The translations under genes and the position numbers were made by a program. A model generated the notes under the pieces. The model was not told where the DNA came from. It was given only the letters and a program-made list of their open reading frames with translations, and did no database searches. A stretch of DNA of 64,000 nucleotides from Plectosphaerella cucumerina (Eukaryota; Ascomycota; Sordariomycetes; Glomerellales; Plectosphaerellaceae), in assembly GCA_020746995.1 (NCBI GenBank), contig JAGPXD010000003.1, positions 868,001 to 932,000 of the forward strand, read 5' to 3'. Below, one piece after another: positions 19,701 through 30,810 of this stretch (the stretch's first letter is position 1; each line of letters opens with the position of its first letter).

Positions 19701-22700
19701 CTAAGGTATTCAAGTAGTTCCTATATATTTTCCTTATATCCGTAGCCTTCCTATTTAACCAGGTATTCGTCCCGTCCTTCTTACGTAGTTCGATAGTCGA
19801 GAATACGCTCGACTATATATTCCTCTGTGTCGTCTACTAGTAGGTTGTGTTCGAGCGGCACGCCGTCTAGTACAGGCTCGAGAAGTGCGATATAGAAGAC
19901 CGGGTGTATCTTTATATTCTTAGGTAAGGAGAGTCGAAAATTAGTTTCTAAGATTTTCTTAAGAATTTTAAAAAGTCTGATTTTTTTAAAATCTAATTTA
20001 TTATTAGGTTATTTTATTTTAATATTTTTACAAATAAGGTAGACTTTATCCCCCTCCTTGAAGGATAGTCCTTTTATCCTTAACTAGTTAGCGTATTTAG
20101 TTATTCTAAGCCGTACTAGGTAAAGGTCGTCACGAAGTACGTCGTGGATTTTCTAAATATCGTCGGCGAGTTTAGTCGCCTTAGGAGCCTTCGAAGCTTC
20201 CCGTAGTTCTCCGTACATAGTGGGTGCAAACCTATAGTTAGCGTAGAACGGTAAGACCTTAGTTGACTCGCTTAGTACGCTATTATAAGCAAACTAAGCG
20301 GTAGGTAATAGTTAAACCCAGTTCTCCTGTTAGTAGTCGACGTAGTAGTATAGGTACTATTCGAGTATCTGATTCGTACGTTCAGTCTGTCTGTCAGACT
20401 ACGGGTGGAATACGGTGGAGAGGTTATAGTCTAGTCTAAGTTATTTTATAAGGGCTTTCTAAAAGTTACTCGTGAACAGCTTATCGCGATCCGAGACGAT
20501 ACCCTGTAGTATACTATACTACGAGGCGACGTTACGTAGGAAGATATAGGAGAGATCTTCCGTAGTTCCCGTTTTAAGGTATAGTAGAAAGTAGGCGTAC
20601 TTTATAAATCGGTCGACGATAACCAGGATAGAATTATATTTCTTTCCTGAAATCGGCTCTTCGGATAGTAGTAGGTCCGTAATAAAGTCCTATAAGATAG
20701 ACGTCTATAGACCGTCTGCGACAGGGAGAGGTTGGATTTCTCCGTATAGCTTGTGTCGCGATACTTTACTTTTTCGACAGAGGTTACAATCCTTAATTAC
20801 ATCCTGGACTTATTATCTAGTAATCTAGTCGTTATAGTATTATCGGAGTCGTTAGAAGGTTTTCCAGACTCCTTAGTAGCTATACGTAGGTACACTATAG
20901 ACTCGACGAATAAGTTATTCGGTAGTTTCCTTAGTCGCGACCAAGACTTCGAGAACTCGTTCGTTAGGCACTAGATCTCCGTCTACGTTAATCGAGAGGA
21001 TAGTATTATAGTTAGGGACTTCCGTACTAAGGAGGTCGCTACGGCGGCTAAGTATATCGGCGCGGCTATTCTCCGATCCCTTACGGTAGGTAATAGTAAA
21101 ATTAAATTCTAAAAGGAACTCCGCCTATCGTATCTGTCGTTTATTTAACTCCTTCGTAGTCGTAAAGTTAACAAGGTTCTTATAGTTAGTATAAACTTTA
21201 ACCGGGTATATCATACCAGAAAGGTATAACTTCTATTCTTTAAATACTTCGATAATAGCTATTAACTCCTTATCGTAAATCTAGTAGTTAAGCTCAGGTC
21301 CGTAGAGCTTCTTAGAGTAGAAGGCGACGGGGTGTAGTTATCCTTCCGTGTCGCGTTATACGAGTTACCCTCCGAGCGTATAGTCGGATATATCGGTTTT
21401 AACTTCGAACGGAAGTTAAGGGTCGGGAATTCTAAGGATTAGTTCGCTCAGAATTTAGTCTCGAATACGTTAAAAGGCCAGGTCTTCCGCTTCACCCCAG
21501 GTGAACGGCTAGTCCTTTTTCGTGAGGTTAGTAAGAGGTCGGGAGATATCGCTATAGCCCTTTATAAAGCAGCGATAGAAGTTAACAAATCCCAGGAATC
21601 CTCTAACATCCTTTAGATCCTGTGGTGTTAGCTAGTCCCTAACTGTTTGGATCTTCTTAGGGTCTATCCGGATTTCTCCGGGTCGGATATTATATCCGAG
21701 GAAGTCTACTTCCTAAACGTGGAACTTCGTCTTTTCGGGCTTAACAAGTAGCTTAGCCTCTAGTAGTCGTTAAAAGACTTAGTAGACGTACTTCTTATAA
21801 TTACTAAGGGTGTATAAGAAGATAAGGATATCGTCGAGGTATACTACTATAAAGATATCGAGGAAGTCGCGAAGGACTTTATTAATTATCGTTTAGAATA
21901 TAGCCGGAGTATTAGTTAAACCAAAGGGTATAACTAGATACTCGAAATATCCTCGACGGGTACGGAATACCGTCTTCTACTCCTCGCCTTCCTTTATACA
22001 GATCAAGTTATACACGCCTTTAAGGTTAAGGGCCGTAAAGTACTATACTCTAACTAGCAGATCTCGGAGTTTAGAGATAAGGGGTAAGGGGTAGTAGTTC
22101 TTAATCGTGATATTATTAAGTTACCGATAGTTAATATATATCCGGAGCTTGCCGTTTTTCTTAGGTACGAAAAAGATTAGGTAGCTAGCGGGTAATTTAG
22201 ACAGTCGGATATAGCCTTTACGGAGGTTCTCCTTAAGGTACTCGTCCAAAGTAACCTACTATTTCTTATTCGTATAGTAGATTTTAAAGAATCGTAGCTA
22301 GGTGCCTTCTTTAAGTACGATCTTATAGTTATAGTGGCTATATTCGGGGAGGACTATATCGAGTTCCTCCTGGAAAATCGCGGCGTACTAGTAGTATTCG
22401 GATAGAATATCCTTTATCCGGTCTTAGAGTATTAGTTACTACGGGTTGTTATAAAAGTCTGGCTATAAGTAGGGGGCTGGGTACTTTTACTATAGTACTA
22501 AGCGTGTCGTTATCTACTCGGGTCGCTGTATTAAAGCGAGGAGATATCTTATAGTCTCGTTCTGAGACTACACCGGAGCTGTATCTCTCCATTAGATCTA
22601 GCCAAGATTCCAATTAATCGTGGGGTTCTATTTCCTAAGCTAGGGAATACCTAGAATAATATCCTATTTACCGATCTCGGTAATATCGAATTAGGTTAGC

Positions 22701-23840
22701 GTAGTACGTCGCTAGATACAGATATAAAGGGGCGTAGTCTCCTTATCGATACGTCCTTAATTATACTACACAAGCCTACCTTCGGCAGATCTCAGTTAGT
22801 AAGGGTTCAGCTTACAGTCCGTTATAAGGCTAAGTCGCTATCGGAGTCGTGGCGATATATAGTTCCCCTGCGCTCCGCTATCTAGGAGCGCTACGTACTC
22901 TCTTCCGTTAAGGATAACCTATAATACTAGGTACACGGAGTCGCTTTCGTCGTGTACTGTATTACACAGGGTCTTGTTAAACTTTATTTACGCCTACCCT
23001 TACCCTTATAAGAGCGGCGTAACTCTTTTCCCGAGTCGTTATAGTATTTACGCCTTATTTTAGGTCGTTAAGAGGAAGAACTTAATAATCTAGACTTCCT
23101 TCTTCTAACTTCGTCCGACGTGGCTATACCGGTACCTTAGGCCTAATAGCCTAAGGTAGGCAGGCTTGTAATTAAGTCGCGACGGATAATAGTTAATTCT
23201 GGGGTTATAGGTAAGTTAAGGTACTACTATTCCTCGTTCTTCCGAAGGGTCCTTTTAGCCCTCTAGCAACGGAGTTTATAGTCGCCCTGGTGGTTCGGGT
23301 CGATCCTGGCAAGGGTCTGTCCCAGGTTCCTAGTAGTACCGGGCTGGGACCAGAGGATCCTCTATTCGCGGATCTTCCGTAAAGCGTATACCCTACATAC
23401 ATCGATAGGGCAGTCAAACCAAAGGGTCTCACGACTAACGTATAGTATAGGGTATTCGGGTAATAATACAAAGATAATAGTTCTCTTCCCTAGTAGGCGA
23501 ATAGTAGGTACCTAATAAGGTAGTTCTTTGTTAGTATAGATATATTCGATTATATTATCGTTAGGTCGCCTAGGGTAGAAGTTATAACTAAGCTTCTATA
23601 CGTAGTATATAGGGTAATCGTCGTAGATATATTAGGCCTAAAATATAGTATCGTAGTCGGGGCTGCCAGGGGGTAGGCGATTATTATTATCTTCCCTAGG
23701 ACCGAAAGTATAAGTTATATAGGGTACTTTACTAGTATCTCGAGCGTTATACCCGAAGAAGTCAACGGCTTCGTTTTCCTCGAGATCTCCGTATCTCTCT
23801 AGCCGGATAGTAAGTTATTAGTCTTATAGCTAGGTATCGG
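19701..23840 (-). pseudogene. E2b pol (protease, RT, RNase H, integrase, chromodomain)
   Basis: On the - strand: protease near 22.88 kb, RT with YLDD at about 21.83-21.84 kb, RNase H near 21.2-21.5 kb, integrase about 20.0-20.95 kb, and a chromodomain near 19.7-19.8 kb that reads EYLVK, then EGY after a stop where Trp is expected. RIP-type stops interrupt each block. Confidence 0.75.
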
Positions 23841-24990
23841 GGATTAATTCTTTATCTCCGGAGGTCACGGGTTCCTACGTCGTTTCGCTTTCTTCTTCTT
23901 CGCTAGGGTCGATAACTTCGACCTAGTAGTTCCATCGGACTACCCTCTCTTAGGTAGACATCAAGCTTCACTCCAGGATCGCAAGAATCCAAACCGCGGT
24001 TTAGGGTCTCTCGTTATACCGAGTAGTATTAAGCTGTCGGGGTCCTTCGATACACTTAGGTTATCGGTATTCGCGTACGAAGTAGCCCGTCTTATAGTAG
24101 TTAAAGTACTCGATATCCTTCTTATCCTTCTTTCCTTTCTACAGAACGTCGAGCTCTATAGGGCCGGCGTACGTAGTTCCTCTATAAGCGGTAGTTATAC
24201 GACGCTTATTACGATAGTTAGACGGGTGTTAATACTTACGGCTCGTGTTAGCACGCAGAGGTCTATTAAAGCGTCCGGAATAGTATCCGTGCTTCTCCTG
24301 CTTACGTTCGTATAGGCGGTTATCGATTTTAACGGCTTTAGCGATATAGTTACTAAACTTAGCAGGTCGGTCTAGCTTAGAAAGCTTATCCTTTACTTCG
24401 TCCTTAAGTCTGTTATAGAAAGTAGCTATTAAGGGTTTATCGTCCCATCCTAAGCGGGAGGTAATCTACCGGAATTTAGCGACATAGTCGGCGGCGGATC
24501 CTCGCTACTTAAGGTTTCGGAGTTACTATTCGGCGGTACGTTCCTCGTCAGGGTCCCCGAAGGTAGCCCTAAGGTACTTCTCGAACGCCTTAAAGTTACC
24601 AAAGATTTTAACAGTAAGGGCTTCGTACTTCTCTAGGTCGTAGGCGTAGTCCAGGTAGTCACGCTAGATAGGTTCAAACCAGGCAAGAACGTCACCCCTA
24701 AGGAATACAGCGGCACTAAAGACCTTATCGACTTCCTGCTAGAGGTCGCGGGTATAGAAGACCTAGAAAGCCTTCAGGTATATAAGGAAGCCAGGGAGCT
24801 CCTCCTTTCTTCTATCGAAGGTAGGAGGTTCAGGGTAGCGGAGGCGTAGGCCCCCGGTAGCCCTGTTAGCGAGTTACTCCTTCATCTCATTATTTTCCTA
24901 CTAAAGCTAGGTAATCATAGCAAGGACCTAGTCCATACTAGCGGCGGGAGCCCCAACAACGGAACCGGATTCACGTACGGCGGGAGCCAT
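23841..24990 (-). pseudogene. E2b gag
   Basis: The only gag in the stack that keeps its start codon (ATG at 24990-24988, reading MAPAVRESGSVVGAPAASMD), followed by a TAG and more TAA/TAG stops. The knuckle near 24066-24110 has Tyr codons at the Cys and His positions. This copy fixes the gag start for the other elements, where the triplet is ATA. Confidence 0.8.
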
Positions 24991-25051
24991 AATAGCTGCG
25001 TAAGTATTACTCGGTAGTCGCAGAGAACGTACTAAACAAGAGTAATCAAAG

Positions 25052-25524
25052 TATTACGACCCAGGTATAATCTTCCAAAGATATATAGTCTGGAGAGGCG
25101 GTAGTATATACTAGTAGTACGTACTAGGCAACTAATAAGCAATATATCGCAGCTATCGTTGTCGTCGTACTTATCGTGATATCGTAAAGCGTTACGCTTC
25201 TTTACTATAGGCTAAGGAGGTTTCTAATAAAGACTTAAATTAATTACTATCGTAAGTCTATCTGTCCCAACTAGCCGCCGAGTACTTACTTAAGTACTCG
25301 AGGCCTATCCCTGGATCACCCAGGCTGGTAATCCATTTCGGCGATATTATTAGTCAGTGGGATTATAGCTTACTACGCTCTATAAGCTAAAGGCTCATGG
25401 CTCACGGTGATCTAAGTTCCTCGCACGATTGGCTAGATACAGTAGGGCCCGAGGTCGCCTTATCGGAGGCCCGATAAGCGCGACCCTTGGTCGGAATGAC
25501 CTGCTCCCTGAGCTGGGCGTTACA
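25052..25524 (-). repeat. E2b 5' LTR
   Basis: 473 bp, from TATTACGACCC to GCGTTACA on the + strand, followed directly by the right copy of the target duplication ATAGT at 25525-25529. Confidence 0.9.
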
Positions 25525-25529
25525 ATAGT

Positions 25530-28470
25530 CTTAACAGGAGACCACAAGATATCTCCTCGCTTTAATATAGCAACCCGAGCAAATAGTAACACGTTCGACA
25601 CTATAGTAAAAGTACCCGGCTCCCTACTTATAGCCAGACTTTTATAGCGACCTATAGCGACTAATACTCGCAGAACGGATAAAGGACATTCTATCCGAAT
25701 ACTACTAGTACGCCGTAATTTTCCAGGAGGAACTCGATATAGTCCTCCCCGAACACAGCCACTATAACCACGAGATCGTACTTAAAGAAGGTACCTAGCT
25801 ACGATTCTTTAAAATCTACTATATAAACGAGAAACAGTAGGTCGCTTTAGACAAGTACCTTAAGGAGAACCTCCGGAAAGGCTATATCCGACCGTCCAAA
25901 TTACTAGCCGGCTACCCGATTCTCTTTATCCCTAAAAAGAATAGTAAGCTTAGGATATATATTAACTATCGATAACTTAATAATATCACGATTAAAAACT
26001 ACTACCCCTTACCCCTTATCTCTAAACTCCGAGATTTACTAGTTAGAGTATAGTACTTTACGGCCTTAGACCTTAAAGGCGTGTATAACTTGATTTATAT
26101 AAAGGAAGGCGAGGAGTAGAAAACGGTATTCTATACCCGTCGAGGGTATTTTAAGTACCTAGTTATACCCTTCGGCCTAACTAATACTCCGGCTACGTTC
26201 TAAACGATAATTAATAAAGTCCTTTATAACTTCCTCGATATCTTTATAGTAGTATACCTCGACGATATCCTTATCTTCTTACATACCCTTAGTAATCACA
26301 AGAAGTATATCTACTAAGTCCTTTAACGACTATTAGAAGCTAAGTTACTTATTAAGCCCGAAAAAATAAAGTTCTATATTCAGGAAGTAACTTTCCTTAG
26401 ATATAATATCCGACCCGGAGAAATCCGGATAGACCCTAAGAAGATCTAGATAGTTAGGGACTAGCTAATACTACAGGATCTAAAGGATATTAGAGGATTC
26501 CTGGGATTTATTAACTTCTATCGCCGCTTTATAAAGGGCTATAGTAATATCTCCCGACCTCTTACTAACCTTACAAAAAAGGACTAGCTATTTACCTAGG
26601 GCGAAGCGGAAGACCTAGCCTTTTAATATATCCGAGACTAAATTCTAAGTAAACCGATCCTTAGAATCCCCGACCCTTAACTTCCGTTTAAAGTTAAAAC
26701 CGATATATCTAACTATACACTTAGAGGGTAACTTGTATAACACGACACGGAAGGATAACTATACCCCGTCGCCTTCTACTCTAAGAAACTCTACGGACCT
26801 AAACTTAACTACTAGATTTATAATAAGGAGTTAATAGCTATTATTAAAGTATTTAAGGAATAAAAGCTATACCTCTTTAGTATAATATACCCGGTTAAAG
26901 TTTATACTAACTATAAGAACCTTATTAACTTTATAACTATAAAGGAGTTAAATAAACGATAGATATAATAAGCGGAGTTCCTTTCGGAATTTAACTTTAC
27001 TATTACCTACTATAAGGGATTAGAGAATAGCCGTGCCGATATACTTAGCCGTTATAGTAACCTCCTTAGTACGGAAGTCCCCGACTATAATACTATCCTC
27101 TCGATTAACGTAGATAGAGACCTAGTACCTAATAAACGAGTTCTTAAAGTCCTAGTCACGACTAAGGAAACTATTAAATAACTTATTCGTTAAGTCTATA
27201 GTATACCTACGTATAGCTACTAAGGAATCTAGAAGACCTTCTAATAACTCCGGTAATACTATAATAACTAGATTACTAGATAATAAATCCAGGACGTAAT
27301 TAAGGATTATAACCTCTATCGAAAAAGTAAAGGATCGCGATATAAACTATCCGGAGAAATCTAACCTCTCCCTATCGTAGACAGCCTATAGACGTCTATC
27401 TCCTAGGACTTTATTACGGACCTACTACTATCCGAGGAGCCGATTTCAGGAAAGAAATATAACTCTATCCTAGTTATTATTAACTAATTCACGAAGTACG
27501 CCTACTTTCTACTATACCTTAAAACGGGAACTACGGAAGACCTCTTATACATCTTCCTACGTAACGTCGCCTTATAGTATAATATACCTAAGGGTATTAT
27601 ATCGGACCGCGATAAGCTATTTATAAGTAACTTTTAGAAAGCCCTTATAAAGTAGTTTAGACTAGATTATAATCTCTCTACTATATTCCACCTATAGTCT
27701 AACAGACAGACTAAACGTATAAATCAGACACTTGAGTAGTACCTATACTACTACGTCGACTACTAACAGGAAAACTAAGTTTAACTATTACCTACCGCTT
27801 AGTTTACTTATAATAACGTACTAAATAAGTCAACTAAAGTCTTACTATTCTATACTAACTACGGATTTATACCTACTATATATAGAGAACCACGGGAAGT
27901 ATCGAAAACTCCTAAGGTAACTAAACTTACCGACGATATTCGGAAAATCCACGATTTACTTCGTGACGACCTTTAACTAGTACGGCTTAGAATAACTAAA
28001 TACACCAACTAGTTAAGGATAAAGGGACTATCCTTTAAGGAGGGGGATAAAGTCTACTTTATCCGTAAAAATATTAAAATAAAATAACTAAATAGTAAAT
28101 TAGACTTTAAAAAAATCGGACCTTTCTAAATTCTTAAGAAAATCTCGGATACTAATTTTCGACTTTCCTTACCCGAGAATATAAAGATCTACCCGGTCTT
28201 CTATATTATACTCCTCGAGCCTGTACTAGATAATATACTACTTAAATATAACTTACCCGTAGACAATACGGAAGAATATATAGTCGAGTATATTCTCGAC
28301 TACTAAACGTATAACGGATACGACAAATACTTAGTTAAATAGGAAGGCTATAGATACAAAGAAAATATATAGGAACTACTAGAATACCTTAAGAACTCCT
28401 AGCTTCGACTCCGCTAGTTTTATTAGTACTCCCTAACCCAAATAGCGAGAAATCAGTATCGCCCGGTATA
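25530..28470 (+). pseudogene. E1 pol, right part (RT, RNase H, integrase, chromodomain)
   Basis: Continuation of E1 pol after the E2b insertion. Reverse transcriptase covers about 25.85-26.45 kb, with GYPILFIPKKN and an intact YLDDILIF at 26255-26278. RNase H lies about 26.6-27.05 kb. Integrase lies about 27.15-28.05 kb (blocks DFIT, IVN, SDRDKLF). A C-terminal block reads FKEGDKVYFI near 28.04 kb. The chromodomain at about 28.27-28.40 kb reads YLVK, a stop, then EGY. All stops are TAA or TAG. Integrase with a chromodomain defines the chromovirus lineage. Confidence 0.8.
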
Positions 28471-28489
28471 CCTAGGGCCTCTAAGTTAT

Positions 28490-29100
28490 TAAGTACCTAG
28501 TACTTATAACTATCTAGTGCTGATAGTAACTTAGTAGGAACCGGAGGGTCTACCTCTATATCTTCCCGCTCTAGCTCCTCTATCCCACGCTAGAAGGCCT
28601 CCTCCGCCCGCGATTATATTTACTTCCGGATTTTACGGATATAATAAAGGCGGCTTATAGCTTCGAATATTTCTTATTAAAACTACTCGATTACTTCCTC
28701 TACTTCTTCCTTACGATACTCTAACTCTCTCTCAGACTTTTTAAGATAAGTTACTATTATAATAGTTAGAAACTAAACTACCTCTTTCTAGGACTATAAG
28801 CACCTATATAATAATATAACTAACACCCCGTTATAAGGACGAGTATACTTAACGTATTCTAAGTACTTCAAGCTCTTCTTATTTATTCGGTAGTAGAGTT
28901 TCCGCTAGAAATAAAAGGTATAAGGTATATCGGGATTAAAGCCTTATCGTTAGATTCGGGCGGTAAGTCGCTAACGTTTAAGAGTCTTACGGGAATAATC
29001 CGGTTTCGAGATTTAACTAGATATAGTATTAGTAAGAAAGGTTATAAGAACGATAACCCTAAGGGAAAGATAAGTAGGGGGTTATACCTACTTATAGTCG
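28490..29100 (-). pseudogene. Opposite-strand ORF of E1 (coiled-coil type)
   Basis: Between the E1 chromodomain and polypurine tract, on the - strand (opposite to E1). The frame gives LKKSERELEYRKEEVEEVIE, then EAISRLYYIRKIRK, SRAEEAF and GIEELERED, with TAA and TAG stops between the blocks. The order and spacing match the ORF in E2a and E2b (ISRL..IR..K then RAEEAF then EIEEE), in a more distant subfamily. Confidence 0.6.
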
Positions 29101-29114
29101 CTAGGATATCGACC

Positions 29115-29130
29115 TAGAGGAGGGGAATCT
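29115..29130 (+). promoter_or_regulatory. E1 polypurine tract
   Basis: AGAGGAGGGGAATCT immediately before the 3' LTR, the primer site for second-strand DNA synthesis in LTR retrotransposons. The same purine tract adjoins the 3' LTRs of E2a, E2b and E3 on their own strand. Confidence 0.85.
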
Positions 29131-29584
29131 TATAACACCTAAAGCTAGTACCCACGACGACAGGGGTATATAGTAGGTAAGCTAGAACTAATAGACAAGT
29201 AGTAGGATAAGTCCAAACCGAACGGGCTAATACGTAACTAGTTACGTAACTAAGAGGAGTATACTAAGAGGGTAAGCCCTATAGCTTATAGCTCGTCTTA
29301 CACTCTATAAGCCTCGGGGGAACACTACTCGCAAACACTCCCTCCTAGGATAAGTATTAGTCCATTAGATCACCACAAGTAGTAATCTATTACCCTCCCC
29401 TTTAGTATATAGTATAGGTACTTACTCGGTAAGTACCCTAAGATAGTTTTACGATAGTAATTAATTTAAGTCTTTATTAGAAACCTCTTTAGCCTATAGT
29501 AAAGAAGTATAATACTTTACAATATCACGATAAGTATAATAACAACGACAGCTACGACACATTGCTTATTAGTTACCTAGTACG
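29131..29584 (+). repeat. E1 3' LTR, truncated
   Basis: Begins TATAACACC and follows the E1 5' LTR up to TTACCTAGTACG, where E3 begins. About the last 65 bp of the LTR are missing and do not reappear after E3. The U3 palindrome has decayed to TACGTAACTAGTTACGTA. Confidence 0.85.
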
Positions 29585-30114
29585 TGTTACGACCCAGGTA
29601 TAATCCCTAGGATATATAGGCTGGATAGAGGGTGGTGTATACTAGTAGTTCGCCCTAGGCGATAGAATAGAATAATACTTAGCGGTTATCGTAGTTATAC
29701 TTATCGTTAATATCGTATAGTGTTACGCTTCTTTACTATAGGCTAAAGGAGGTTTCTAATAAAGACTTAAATTAATTACTATCGTGAATCTAAGTAGAAC
29801 TATATACTAAAAGATAGAGGCTTATATAGAGGAAGGTTCCCTTAGATTACCGTGGCTCACGTCGTGATCCGAGCGATCCTGGGGTTAGATTACTTCCTTA
29901 GCGACTATAATCCCTTGTTATTTAATAGTAGTTATCTACCTGTTAGATAACTACAGGGATATTTATAACGAATATCCGAAGTAGACCTTCGAATAGGCTT
30001 ACTATCTTAGTATATATAATCCCTTTTCCTAATATAGTCTATACGGGGATTACCTAAGGAGGTATACCTTATAGGGTCCAGGCCGAATAATATACAGCCT
30101 ACTTAGGCGTTATA
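29585..30114 (-). repeat. E3 3' LTR
   Basis: 530 bp, from TGTTACGACCC to GCGTTATA on the + strand. The first about 200 bp resemble the E2 LTRs, including the block around the hairpin-forming GTTACGCTTC, ACTATAGGCTAA and GGAGGTTTCTAATAAAGAC. The rest is unlike E1 or E2. The polypurine tract follows at 30115-30128. Confidence 0.9.
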
Positions 30115-30149
30115 AGATTCCCCTCCTCTAGGTTAATATCCTAGTAACT

Positions 30150-30810
30150 ATAAGTAGGTATGTGTCCCCGTCGTCGCGTCCCAGGGTTTTTACTCTTTTT
30201 ACTAACGCCGATACTATATCTAGTCAAATCGAAAAACGAAAATCCGATAAAACCGAATAGTATTATATACTTATAGCCCTAATTAAATCCGACGGAGAAT
30301 ATAGAATACCTTATACCTAGTATTTCTAGTATAATCTAACGTGTAAGACGGCGCCGGGGTTAACCCGTTATACGGTCTGCGTAAAGTGTGGTTATTTATA
30401 CGATAGAGTTAGTATAACGTCCGCTTATAAGTCGTGGGAGGCTATATTCCTTAGTTTATAGTACTAATATAGTTTCTCTAGTCGAAAAGGCGTTAAAAGA
30501 ATTAAAGCGATTAGATCGAGAGATAGAAGAGAAAGAGATAGAGTTAGAGGTTCTCTAAATAAAGTTAGCGGCTAAACTTAGCGTAATATCACGGATTTAT
30601 CGATTACAAAAGGTTATAAAGAAACAGGAGGAGGCTCTATTTAGCCGGGGAATAGCGGAGCTAGATAAAGAGGATAGTATAGTATCTTTAACCTCGGCGG
30701 AGCTTTATATTACTAACGACCTTAGGGAGTAGGGTGCCGGGGACGTATTAGATTAATCCTCCCTAGGAGTTAGCGAAGGTTTTATAGATTTAGGACTATT
30801 ACTATAGTCT
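30150..30810 (+). pseudogene. Opposite-strand ORF of E3 (coiled-coil type)
   Basis: Front part about 30340-30450 reads TCKTAPGLTRYTVCVKCGYL, a Cys-containing stretch. A heptad-rich part from about 30485 reads VEKALKELKRLDREIEEKE, then SVISRIYRLQKVIKKQEEAL and RGIAELDKEDSIVSLTSAEL. Only a few TAA or TAG stops occur in it, so this is the best preserved copy of the coiled-coil part although E3 pol is the most decayed. Confidence 0.6.

Larger units (their letters stand above)
11505..25524 (-). mobile_element. E2b: Ty3/gypsy chromovirus nested in E1
   Basis: A - strand element inserted into E1 pol. It is flanked by a perfect 5 bp duplication ATAGT (11500-11504 and 25525-25529), and E1 pol continues after it. 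Its LTRs are 25052-25524 (5') and 11505-11977 (3'), both exactly 473 bp. Excluding the inner element E2a it is about 7.0 kb. Its gag still has an ATG at 24990-24988 and its RT still reads YLDD (about 21.83-21.84 kb), but stops are scattered through all frames. Confidence 0.9.
8502..29584 (+). mobile_element. E1: Ty3/gypsy chromovirus, interrupted by E2b and truncated by E3
   Basis: The host element of the nested stack, on the + strand. Its parts are 5' LTR 8502-9019, gag from about 9081, protease near 11.2 kb, the E2b insertion at 11505-25524, then RT, RNase H, integrase and chromodomain to about 28.47 kb, an opposite-strand ORF, polypurine tract 29115-29130 and 3' LTR from 29131, cut at 29584. 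Without the insertion and with a complete 3' LTR it would be about 7.1 kb, the same as the other elements. All frames are broken by TAA and TAG codons of RIP type. The chromodomain places it among the chromoviruses of the Ty3/gypsy group. Confidence 0.85.
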
